From Camillea tinctor (Eukaryota; Ascomycota; Sordariomycetes; Xylariales; Xylariaceae), in contig MU394104.1 of the NCBI GenBank assembly GCA_022578605.1, forward strand, positions 62,001-126,000: a DNA stretch of 64,000 nucleotides, written 5' to 3'. A program made the translations under genes and the position numbers. Below, one piece after another: positions 35,755-45,958 of the stretch; the stretch's first letter is position 1, and each line of letters starts with the position of its first letter. The notes under the pieces were generated by a model. That model did not search any database and was not told where the DNA came from. It saw nothing but the letters and a program-made list of their open reading frames with translations.

Positions 35755-37853
35755 ATGAAGCGCAAAGCCGAGTCGCAAGTTGGCGGACAGAAACCGTCCA
35801 AGAAGAAGTCCAAAACTTGTAGGTCGCATTATAAGCCACAAACTGAACTATACAAGGCCAAACACTTATCAACCCCGCAACAGCTCTGAGCGACGAAGAG
35901 GCCAAAAAGAGATTCAGAAAGGGTCTATTCGATAAGAAGGTCCTCGACGAATACACCCGAGGCTACGCAAAGTCGTCGCCTTATAAGCACAGCGTTATCC
36001 ACGAACTGATAGACGACAAGCTCCTACGATCCGTCCGAGAAGAAATCAAGGATAACGTCTCCTTCACTCCTAAGGAGACGGATATCTACAAGATCCACCA
36101 GTCGGGTGACCTTGCGAACCTCGATGGTCTCGACGATGAAGCCCTGTCCAAGCTACCCTCGCTGCTTGCTCTCCGCGATGCCATGTACTCGCAAGCCTTC
36201 CGCGAGTATGTTGCGCATATCACTGGATGTGGTCCCCTGAGCGGCAAGAAGACAGATATGGCCATCAATGTCTACACCCCAGGCTGTTTCCTCCTGTGCC
36301 ACGACGACGTCATCGGCAGTCGGAAGGTCAGCTACATCCTATACCTAACCGATCCGGATATCCCTTGGAAGGCCGAATGGGGCGGCGCATTAAGGCTATT
36401 CCCCGTACGGGAGCTCGAGGGCAAAGACGGTCAACTTGCCAAGACCCCTGCGCCGGATGTCTCCAAGATCATACCACCGGCCTGGAACCAGCTGAGCTTC
36501 TTTGCCGTCCAGCCGGGCGAGAGTTTTCATGATGTCGAGGAAGTCTACCATGCCGAGACGAAAAAGCAGCTGGAGAAGGAAGGGGGCCGTGTCCGCATGG
36601 CTATCAGCGGCTGGTTCCACATCCCCCAGCTCGGCGAGGACGGGTACGTCGAGGGGGCCGAAGAGAAGGCCGTAAAGAACAGCGGTCTAATGCAGCTACA
36701 AGGCGACCCTGACCAGTATGACACACCTCAACCAAAGCCTGTGGTAGTCAAAGAGCCAGAGTCCAACTCCGAAGAGGAATTCGACGAGGCCGACCTAGAA
36801 TACTTACTCAAGTTCATCGCCCCCACCTACCTTACTCCCGATACTATCGAGCAGATCTCCGAACACTTCAACGAAGACTCCAGCATCACCCTACCCAACA
36901 TCCTTGGCAAGAAGTTTTCCCAGAGACTGCGTGACTACATCACCGCGCAGGAGAGCAAACCCTTACCCGAAGACAGCAAAGAAATCGAGAAAGGGCCCTG
37001 GCGCGTCGCGAAACCCCCGCACAAGCACCGGTATCTGTACCTTCAGGCGCAGGGCCCGAAGGCCTCCTCGAAAAAGGGCAAGTCTTCCAACAGCGAAGAC
37101 GCTTCGCCGATCAAGGAGCTGATCGAAGAGTTCCTGCCGAGTCCGCAGTTCCGCCGCTGGCTGCAGATGGCCACGGGCTGCGTAATAGAGAGCCACGACC
37201 TCCTCGCCCGGCGCTTCCGCCGCGGCAAGGACTACACGCTGGCGACGGGCCACGAGGGCAAGCCGCGGCTCGAGCTCAACCTAAGCATCACGCCCACGTC
37301 CGGCTGGGGCGATGACGATGACGAAGAGGATGAAGAGGAGCAGGAGGAGGAAAGCCATGCCAAACCCAACGGTAAGGGCAAGAATAAGAGTAAGGATAAG
37401 AAAAAGCAGGCCAAGAAGGCCAAGTCGCAAGAGAAAGAGAAGGAGGAGCCTGAGGACGTAGGCGGCCACGAGGTGTACATGGCCGGCGACGACGACGCCA
37501 ACGAGGACGCCGCCGTGTACAAGGCCGGCGGCAGCGACGATGACAACATCCTGTTCTTCCAGGCCGCCGCCTGGAACCGCATGAGCCTTGTCCTGCGCGA
37601 CAGCGGCGCCCTCAAGTTCGTCAAGTACGTCAGCCGCCGGGCGCCTGGCGATCGGTGGGATGTGAGCGGCACGTTTGAAGTCGAGGAGCAGGAAGATGAA
37701 GAAGAAGATGATGATGAAAACGAGGAGGAAGGGGTAGGGGGCTCAAATACGAATAGCGGGAAGGGGGAAAAGAGGGATAGCATCCTCGACGATGATACCG
37801 AAGAGGAATGGAATGGGTTTTCCTCTTCGGCAGAAGATAGCGAGTCGGATTGA
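35755..37853 (+). CDS. ofd1: Ofd1/Tpa1-type prolyl 3,4-dihydroxylase (2-oxoglutarate/Fe(II) oxygenase)
   Basis: Two exons, 35755-35818 and 35884-37853, over a 65-bp intron (GTAGGT...CAACAG), give 677 residues. Exon 1 encodes a basic N terminus (MKRKAESQ... KPSKKKSK) that could be a nuclear signal. The catalytic domain has the Fe(II) triad H161-x-D163 (in FLLCHDD) and H237 (SFHDVEEVYH), with R259 in GGRVRMAISGWFH as the likely 2-oxoglutarate anchor. The family hydroxylates a proline of ribosomal protein uS12 (Rps23); fission yeast Ofd1 also controls Sre1 turnover by oxygen. A second, non-catalytic double-stranded beta-helix fills the C-terminal half. Within it a block at about residues 400-450 is strongly acidic and then Lys-rich (DEEDEEEQEEESHAKPNGKG, then many Lys), a likely disordered insertion. 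It converges on the endopolyphosphatase gene. Confidence 0.92.
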
Positions 37854-38733
37854 AAAAAAAAAGTAGTGTTTATTAGTCAAGCAATGTGGATAGCTAGGAG
37901 TTTCGGGTAGCCATGATTCCGCTTGGTATCTTATTTTATAAAGACATAAAAGAGGGAGTAAAAAAATAAACTCAAAAAGGGGAATCTGCTTCATAATGAA
38001 GAATGCGATGATGACGACCACGACGATGATGACGACCACGACGATGATGAAGAGTAACTACAATAAAACCACACGTCTTCTCTTTTTAGCTCAGCGACCC
38101 CGTTATTGAACTGAAATGGTCTGTGTAATTCATTGAAGTGATGGTGTATGATGATGCTATCTTAGGTGATAATGACAGACCACCGATGCTAATGTGCATA
38201 CCATCCGATGATACAATGCTATATAAATGAACAAGAACCATAAAACGCACTGTTACATGCCCCTTCTAGTACCGCCGTCTTCTTGACAGCTAGCCTTACA
38301 CTCTGTTTAAAAAAAAAACCTATAGGTCTAAGGATGCATAGATGCGTATCTTTCATGACATAAAACACGCTCCAAAAGATATACCCCCAATTGAAAGACC
38401 AAAAAGGAAAGGGAAAAAGACACAATCAAGCCCCTTTACCCTAACCCAGGTAGATAAGTGGGTAAATTTGTACCAAGGCAGCTTGCTTCCGTTCCCCAGT
38501 CCTTCTAGTCTTACTAGAAATGACAACGACTCCTATCCTCCCAACAGTATTTCTCTTCAATATATTTCAAATGCGCCCTCCGTAATAATAACAATGTGTC
38601 CGAAACTCCGAGCTTGCTTCTTGCCGAAAAGAAAAATTCAAACAGGATTCTCATATAGAGAGTGCAATAATCACAGTGGATGTAAGACAAGGAAGAAGGG
38701 GAGGTTGACAGGAGCAAGAAGTGTTCTCCGTTA
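37854..38733. other. Spacer between convergent genes
   Basis: Shared 3' region of the hydroxylase and the polyphosphatase. It contains the 18-bp tandem repeat at 38007-38050 and A-rich tracts (37854-37863, 38307-38316). No coding evidence. Confidence 0.7.
38007..38050. repeat. 18-bp tandem repeat, about 2.4 copies
   Basis: GATGATGACGACCACGAC at 38007-38024 is repeated at 38025-38042 and partly at 38043-38050. It lies outside both flanking coding regions. Confidence 0.9.
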
Positions 38734-41003
38734 CTACAGGTCCTTCAGTTCGTCTTCGGTTCGGGTACTGACGAATGCGTGCTTCAGGAAGTGGTACCAA
38801 ACTTTGCTGCTCTTTCCATGTTTCTTCTTCTTTTTCTTGTCCTTGCCACCTTTGTGTTTCTTCCCCTTATTCTTCTCTATACCAAGCTCCGCGTCATCGA
38901 CAATATCGAGTTCATCTTCGTCTACTTCCGCAACATCTTCATCACCTTCCTGTTGTTCATCAATACCACCATCCTCTGCTTCTGGGGACAATGGCAACGT
39001 CGTAGAATCAGCGGTGGCTTTCCCAATCCGATGAGCGAGGTCCACGAAACTCTTAACTGTGAGGTCTTGGAGCTTGTAGATCTTGTCGTCGAAGGTGCTG
39101 TACTCGACCTCAAAAGCAAACTCTCTTGGCTTTGGTTTTGAGAACTGAGGTTTTTTATTTTTATGTTTGCCCGGGTTCCAGCGACTAGGAGACATGTCAC
39201 TCTTGTCCTGGTCCTCTTCCACGCTGTTAGCAGCGATGTCGTTGTTGATATAGGTCAAATTTGCATAGTACTGGGTGAAACCCTTAAACGTAAGGGCCTG
39301 GGGGAAGTAAGCCGGGCCCGGTAAGTCTCCTGTTGCAGGGGGATCTGGTATCCGTAGGTTGGGATCTTTGGTAGGTTTCTTCCCCTTTTTGCCTTTCTTT
39401 CGCTTTTTCTTGTCGATCTCAAATTCAGGCTCCTGACGTAATTCTAATTCCGTCTCATGAATTACTTCCCAAGGAGAATCGTCATTGGGGTTGTCCAGAA
39501 TCCGCGGTGCATCGGCCCAAGTTGGAGCGTCTTCCAAGCCCGTGATATTGTACTCAAAAACTCTTAATGTCGGGAAGTAGTTTGGAACAATACTTGGACT
39601 AATAAGGCTCAAATGATATCGTTCGGCCCATGGCCCTCCAAGCTTGTCCTTTCTCTTTTTCCCCTTTTTGCCCTTCTTCTTCTTCTTACCCGAATCTTCT
39701 GCGCCTTCCTCTTGAACGGCGGGCTTGGGTAGTTTGGACCAGTCCTCTCGCAGTTCCATAAGATAATCAGCACTAGATTTGACCGAGAAATCCCCTTCCA
39801 CAGACTCGCGGGTAGACATGTCTTCTGTGTCTAGGGTCGTAAGCGCTGAGATGTCAATATCTGCCGTATCTTGTAATAGGAAATGGTCGATATTCATATG
39901 GCCGTATAAGGAGCCCACAATGACATCACGATACTGCTGCAGCCAGAGAGTATATTTCTGCCAACATGTCTCGTCCCACAATTGCTTGCCAGAAGTTCTG
40001 GCTGGAGGGACATGGCCCATCAGGATGGCTTTCACGCCACGTTCGCGAAGAAACTGGAGTTGTATACGCAGCCATTCGAAATGTTGAAAGCCAGGCTCGC
40101 TCGGGTGCACGCAGTCATCGACACCGGCATTGCGATCAAAAAAGTACAAAGTGTTGAGACTGAAAACCGCAAGCTTATTTGGGATGACTTCGACGTAGAA
40201 CCACCCTCCAAACTCGAATGCATGGCGCTGGTGTTCAGGGATGAATCGCTTCCAGATGTCCGTGTAGGCCTTGAGAATATCGTTGGGACCGGGCATCAGG
40301 ACATTGTGGGGATAGATGTCATTGTTTCCGAAGGTGGGCACGACGGGGATCATCAGGCCCTTATCGTCCGAAAAGGTATCGACGACTCTGTCCGCAATTC
40401 GGCGGTTCATGGCCAGGATGTCTTTATTATGACGGGGAATTTCCTCGTCGCTGTCATGGCGGGCAGAGTCGCCTGTCCAGACAACAAAATCAATGGAATC
40501 TCTGAGATTGGCCTTGATCCAGTCAAAGGTCGCATTGACCAGCGATAATGGGGAATCACAATCGCTGGTTTCTGCTCCATAAGTACCAGCAGGGCCATGT
40601 CCGCGGTGACAGGCAATGTTCTCCTCGGTTGATGTGTGTGCTTTGTAGTTGTCGTCGGGATGCAGATCTGGGTAATGCAAGGCACAAGAGATAATCGAGC
40701 CTGTTAGAGTGGACTGTGCCTCTTTCTTCTGCACGGGTAAAAAGGGAAGAAGGAGGGGGGGGAGAGGATAGTGGTGTGGTGGTAGGGGTATTGATAGTAA
40801 CAGTAAAACATACCTGTGATATGGAGGAACCTGCCCCGTAGCTTGCGTTGTGATGAGAGATGTTGTTTCTGGCTACCAACATCTCCATCTCCAAGCTGCA
40901 GCACATGTTGTTCAATCCCGGTGGCCGGTGCACTAATGACGACAGGTGCCAGCAGGCTGGGTACAACCAAAACCACCCATTGGAAGACCTTTTTCAAGGC
41001 CAT
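38734..41003 (-). CDS. PPN1: Vacuolar endopolyphosphatase (Ppn1 type)
   Basis: Two exons, 41003-40814 and 40667-38734, over a 146-bp intron (donor GTATGT, acceptor TTACCCAG), give 707 residues. The splice rebuilds the first metallophosphatase motif FLHIT|DLHPD (D64, H66). Further metal-binding motifs follow: GDSARHD (D130 to D135), GNND (177-180), GHVPPA and GHMNIDHF. An N-terminal hydrophobic segment (about residues 6-25) fits the type II signal anchor of yeast Ppn1, which is matured by proteolysis in the vacuole and cuts long polyphosphate chains internally. Length is close to the yeast enzyme (674). Three Lys-rich blocks (about 388-405, 480-496, 659-684) stand out; the last follows an acidic stretch. 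The gene runs toward the hydroxylase gene. Function is firmly predicted; location is inferred from the family. Confidence 0.94.
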
Positions 41004-43270
41004 GGTTTGGTGTTGAGCAGGTGTTGGGTGCTCAGAGAGCGAGGTCTTGGCGGAGAAAATTGGAGAGCGGAATCATATGCTATAGGTAAATCTTAGGTAG
41101 AGGGTAGGTGGGTAAATAGGTAAGAATATAGGTAGAGAGAGAGAGAGAGAGAGAAATGGATGAGAATGCAATAGGAGGTAAAAGGTAAAAGATGAAATAT
41201 AAAATATAGAAGAAAAAAAAAGGTAAAAGATTTGGTATAGGTTGTACCGACAGGATGTAGCAATGAGAAAAAATAGAATGTAATATAAGAGAAATTTGTG
41301 TAGGCAGTTATCCTTTCGTCATTGAAGGGTCAAACCAAGCAAGTTCAGGTGCCGTAGTTAGAGGTTATAAGTTGGAAAGTCCTTGAGTAAGCTGAGAAAG
41401 GGAAAGCTCTGGTGCAGCTCCGATATGTACCTGTTAGTTATTACGTCGGTAACAACCAATGATCGCTAGTGATCTTCCATGCAGGGTCCAGTCCGGTTCA
41501 GTTCGGTACGATTCCAGGGATGTTCCCCAAGGAAAAGAGAGAGAGAAAGAGAAGGAAGGAAAGAAAGAAAGAGACACTTTCCAACTCTACACTCAAAACC
41601 ATAAAACCATAAAACTATAAAACTTGTTGGAAATATAATAGATCTGGGAATGAGTACTTATGTACAATGTATATACCCCGGCCTATTTCCCCAGATAAGA
41701 GTAGAGGAATCATCCCATACAAGGCTGAAGGTTCGTGCCGAATAGCGAATCATAGAAGCGTATTTCGCACGTGTAGAAGAAGTGGTGGAGAATATGAGAC
41801 CATCGTGACACCCCCCCAAAAGAATATATGTATGTTTGCTCGGGTTAAGTTGCTCTAGAACAGCATCATCCCCGCGTTGGTCCAAGAACGAAGGGAATGA
41901 ATGGAAACCCGAGTCACTCGGATCGACCGTAGCGAGTTAAGCGAATAACCTTCTTTTTTTTCTTTCTTTTCCCCTTCAAACCAACATGGATGGGTGGGAA
42001 GTTGTCTGGGCGATCTCGTGTCTAAAATTCTGTGGTCTTAAAAAGCCACCTTCAGTTTCGAATCTTTGGACGAATTCGTTCGTACGTAAGCGAGTAGCCA
42101 TCAGGGTCCCCGAGGCCAAGTTTAGGGTAGCACTTGCCTGCCTACCACTGCTACCTACGGAGTAGCGTTGGCCGTTTGACCACCCAGTGATCGGTTTAGG
42201 TTATTTTTGATGGTCTCATTGATCTTGTGACATGGATTTGCCGCTATTGAGTCTTCTTTTCTTTCATTTTCGTTCATCCCTCTTCAGAGTTAAGAATGTC
42301 TGTCTCAACAGGTGTCTAAAATAGAATCTCCATTGTCCGACGAATCATCTTCCAACACCGTCTTATTGCAAGCTGACCACGAGGTAAGTGACGTCAGAAA
42401 CAAGGCGCTGAAAAAGTCTTTAACCTTTTGTTACGCACCCAAGGCACCCAAGGCACCACTGCAACCTTCTGCAGCTGTGGGCTGCGGTTGGAGGGGTAAG
42501 TACATTAGGGCATGCCGGTGAGAAGGAGAAGAAGTTGCAATTGGATCCAGACCATATAAGCCCTAAAAATTGACATATGCCAATTAGCAACCGCTCCCTT
42601 ACGATGCCTAAGGCATTAAAAAAAACACATTACCTAACCAACCCCCTCCCTGCCTCCAGCGGACTAGCTCCTAGCCCCACTAGTTTAAGAGGTGAAGTAA
42701 ATTTTCGTAGCCCATCATGATCTTTTTAATATTCCTCACATTCGAAAGCACTTCTGATTCCCAATCTCTCGATTGAACCCCTAAAAGACTAGACATACTA
42801 CTACTACTATCTTCAGGAATGAATCCAGTGCGAGATCAAATCACAAGCCGTTCGTTTGAGGGTAGCCAATTCCTATAAATATTGGTTTCCCATGGTAAAT
42901 CTCGGCCACAGATTATTTGCACCTAACTCGGTGGATTTGCATTTGCTGCATGGGAACTACATCACCTGCCGTAATTTTGGAAGTCAGGTTGCCACCTACG
43001 TATGCTATTGCATAACGCCATTATCCTCTTCTGCCGTTATGTCTGCATGGGGAAGCGTATCTTAGTCATTGCCTACATAGCACAACCTCAGCAACCTACC
43101 TCTAGAGACTTCCATCATTGTATTCTGGTAAAGTTGTAGCCTAGTAACTACCTAGACTCACATGACAAACGCACGAGAGACCTCTTTGGCGCAGCTGTAT
43201 GTAATGTCGAATACCCACCCGAGATCTACTTAGCTAGGCAACTGTGATGCAAAAGGCTGGAAGGCTGGCC
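41004..43270. other. 2.3 kb gene-free spacer
   Basis: Begins with the polyphosphatase upstream region: an AG dinucleotide run (41134-41154) and A/G-rich stretches to about 41580. A 24-codon stretch at 42312-42383 is flanked by plausible splice signals (CAACAG before, GTAAGT after) but no gene can be assembled around it. Otherwise nothing recognised. Confidence 0.55.
41134..41154. repeat. AG dinucleotide microsatellite
   Basis: About ten AG units, roughly 130 bp upstream of the polyphosphatase start codon (minus strand), so likely in its leader or promoter. Confidence 0.9.
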
Positions 43271-44064
43271 TCAACTACGCTCAAGCGGTTGCTCTTTGCT
43301 CAGCTCCTTGAGGTCAACCTCTCCCGTCTCGCAGTTATCAACAACTTCGTATGTCCGGTACTCCACGTTCCGGAACTTTTCTCCCACAACGGTTCTCTTG
43401 AGGAACCCCGAATGCGTCACCACGATGATACACTTCTCGTGGCGTCCAGATAGCCACCTCTTAGCAAACGACGCTCTTTCCCGTAGAGCCTCGGGTGAAG
43501 CCCCGTACAAGCCAACCTTCTGGGGATAGATAGGGTCTAGCTGTGAAAAGTCGAAGTCTGGCCAATCTTTCTTGATAGACGCAGGATCCGACCCAATATC
43601 GCAGGGGTTATCTGTCCATTCCTGTCAAAGCTCAGCGTCTGTCTCTTATCTGTGATGCTCATAAAATACTTACTTGCCATTCAGCACGAACCTCGACCGG
43701 TACGCCTTTATCCCGAAGCCATGGGAGTGCATAGTGAACAGTTTGCAACGTCCTTGTTAAGGGGCTAACTATGATCCGACACTCATCCGCAGTAAAAGGT
43801 AGGTTGCGCTGTAGGTCAGCAGCTAGGACTCGGCATTGCTCTATGCCCTTCTCCGACAAGGCTGGGTCATGTAATTCCCAGTCATGTATATCCAGAGTTA
43901 GTGTTCTTGAATCATAGCCCTTACATATGGGAGGGAATACTTATCATTGATGTCTGAAAAAGAAAAAGAAAAAGGTTAATATAAAATTAGAAACTAGGAC
44001 TAGAAGAGATATACTGACTATGTAACGCTTCGGCATGTCGTATTAAAATAACTAGAGGTGCCAT
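43271..44064 (-). CDS. Histidine phosphatase (phosphoglycerate-mutase-like), uncertain first splice
   Basis: The histidine phosphatase signature is split over exons. Exon 1 (44064-44019) encodes MAPLVILIRHAEALH with the phospho-acceptor H10 in RHAE. A middle exon ends at 43674 and carries HDWELHDPALSEKGIEQC and VSPLTRTLQT; a 52-bp intron (43673-43622, GTAAGT/GACAG) leads to the last exon (43621-43271) with VVTHSGFLKR, the second catalytic His. The first intron is unclear. Homology predicts RHAEALHN-IHDWELHDPAL, which needs an acceptor at 43893-43892, but those bases read GG. The strong CTTTTTCAG acceptor at 43954 gives NINDKYSLP and then a stop at 43900-43898. A canonical alternative (donor at 44014, acceptor CAAG at 43906) keeps frame but loses the conserved Asn. 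The protein would have about 204-210 residues. Substrate is unknown. The gene may be intact with unusual splicing, or damaged. Confidence 0.75.
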
Positions 44065-44728
44065 CTTCCCGTGGACGTACCAGTGGATGTTATTTTATGT
44101 ATGTCGGTAGGTAGTAGAGTATGTAGGGACGAGTCTAGGTCTTCCGAGTGCTTGATTAAACCGTAGCAGAGATTTCAAATCACTGGTCTAATAGGAATTC
44201 GTCGGTCTGTGTCTTGTATTGATGCATTATCCTAGGTAGGCCAAGATCGATGAAAAGAGCAAAAGCAACGGGATCTAAGTGTTTATTTATAAAGGCTTAT
44301 TTTGGGGGATTTACAGTAAATGGTAATGGTAAATAGGATAATGGGTAATAACCTTACATTTCGGTAACCTACATACATTACATAGCAGTTCCAATGTCAT
44401 TCAAGTATGGAGAGGATATAAGAACTAGTGGGGTTTAGCGTAGTTGCGTAGGTAATGTAAGGGCCCCCTCTCTTAGGTACCTAGGTAGTAGGTCACTCCC
44501 GCTCTCTGTAATTACATAATGTTGCTGTGGCTGCTTTCCCTACTTACCCCCCTAGAATGAAATGCCGCCACCACCATTTTACCGATTATTACCCCTCGAT
44601 GCATCCATTCCACTATCTATTACTTTGCGACAGCCTTGAATACCCAGCGCCTGTTGTCAATGCCCGTCTTGTCATCTCCAAGCTGACCTGTGTCTGCCTA
44701 ACGTCCCCCATGTGTTCCACGATCAGAT
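44065..44728. promoter_or_regulatory. Shared divergent promoter region
   Basis: 664 bp between the oppositely oriented start codons of the histidine phosphatase and STK19-like genes. It holds several TAGGTA/TACCTA motifs (for example 44474-44492). A bidirectional promoter is inferred from geometry only. Confidence 0.45.
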
Positions 44729-45958
44729 ATGAGTCTACGGTCGATCTTAGGAGGCTCCGGCCGGGTTAGGAAGTCTACTAAAGCATCGAGTGCAAAGCCA
44801 TCGTCACCATCCTCTTCAGCAACATGGGCAAACTCTCTACCTCGTCGCAAACCGGGAACAGACAGCCGTGGCGTCAAAAAGACGGTGGCCCGTGATGATA
44901 AAGATGACGACCTTTTCGAAGACAAGCTCGATGATTATGGCCTTGTGGAAGCCCTTGCGACCGATTTGAACCTCCGTGACACTTCTCAAGCTATTCACTA
45001 CATAAACAGCCATATGTTTTCCCCGCTTCCCGAGCGAGCGGCAGGTATGAGTCCTAAAAGGATAGCAGAAGTGTTAAACTACAGGAAGAATCTGCCTCCG
45101 GTCGTAACCGTGTCGCATATACAAGCCCTACTTGCGTCCCCGAGCGTAGTCGAGCGGGAAATCGCTGAACTCGCGCGATCTGGCTTCTTACGAAAGATTG
45201 TCGTGCCTCGCCGTGGAGACATAGGCGAGACTGTCATGCTAGCCTCTGACTACGATAAAATGGTCAAGGAGTCTAGATTCTTAGATGAGCACACAAAGAG
45301 GAGCCTGCTGTCGTATCTGAAGGACAACCCTGGAGCGCAGAGCATCTGCCGGACTGGACTACAACCATCCGAAATCAAACAGCTTATCCACGCGGGCTTC
45401 CTTACTTCTCATTACACCGGTATCGCTTACCATGGCTCGATGTCAAATAAAATGAACCTCTACTCGCGACCTGAGGACAAGACAACGCTTACGTCCCTCG
45501 AGACAGTCTCGAGACAACCGACGGGCTCTCTTGGGACGGTTGGGGGAGAGGGAGCAGTACACATGGCCGGTGGGAGCGGCGGAGGGGCACAAAGTGCAAA
45601 TTGGGCCGACACGAACACCACCGAGCTGAAGCTTGCGATCCCAGGGAATGGGTCCTTCCTCAAGCTTCTCTCGGCGGCACTCGATCACCTCGTCTCGTTC
45701 CTAGAAAAATCCAAGTATCGCGAGGCGCCGGAGACGGTGCTGAGAGATCGATGGGATGGGGGTATCGCGAAAGAGGCAGCGCACGACGTAGCGAAGCGCT
45801 CGCGCGGCGAGTTCGTGGGTATACTGCCCGGCCAGACAAGGAAATGGAACCATTTTTACGGCTTGTCGTTTGATTGGATTCTCCAGGAGGCTGTCGGATC
45901 CGGTCGGGTTGAGGTTTTCGAAACCCGCAGCGTCGGGCACGGGATCCGTGCCATCTAG
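44729..45958 (+). CDS. STK19-type winged-helix protein
   Basis: A single exon of 409 residues resembling the Stk19 family (PF10494). After a basic, Ser-rich N terminus (about 1-45, with RRKPGTDSRGVKK, possibly nuclear) and an acidic DDKDDDLFEDKLDDYG stretch, the conserved body begins (about 65 onward): the segment ending in SHMFSPLPERAAGM, then VSHIQALLASPSVVEREIAELARSGFLRKIVVPRRGD, and a C-terminal winged-helix part with WNHFYGLSFDWILQEAVGSGRVEVFETRSVG. Despite the name, no kinase motifs (VAIK, HRD, DFG) are present. Human STK19 is now understood as a DNA-binding winged-helix factor in transcription-coupled repair; the role in fungi is not established. A Gly/Ser-rich insert (about 262-295) interrupts the body. 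The first ATG of the frame is used. The gene shares its upstream region with the histidine phosphatase. Confidence 0.8.
   Translation: MSLRSILGGSGRVRKSTKASSAKPSSPSSSATWANSLPRRKPGTDSRGVKKTVARDDKDDDLFEDKLDDYGLVEALATDLNLRDTSQAIHYINSHMFSPLPERAAGMSPKRIAEVLNYRKNLPPVVTVSHIQALLASPSVVEREIAELARSGFLRKIVVPRRGDIGETVMLASDYDKMVKESRFLDEHTKRSLLSYLKDNPGAQSICRTGLQPSEIKQLIHAGFLTSHYTGIAYHGSMSNKMNLYSRPEDKTTLTSLETVSRQPTGSLGTVGGEGAVHMAGGSGGGAQSANWADTNTTELKLAIPGNGSFLKLLSAALDHLVSFLEKSKYREAPETVLRDRWDGGIAKEAAHDVAKRSRGEFVGILPGQTRKWNHFYGLSFDWILQEAVGSGRVEVFETRSVGHGIRAI

Noticed and set aside
37232..37783. 183-codon antisense open stretch inside the hydroxylase gene
   Set aside because: Ser/Leu/Phe runs are the complement of the Glu/Asp/Lys-rich insert of the real protein.
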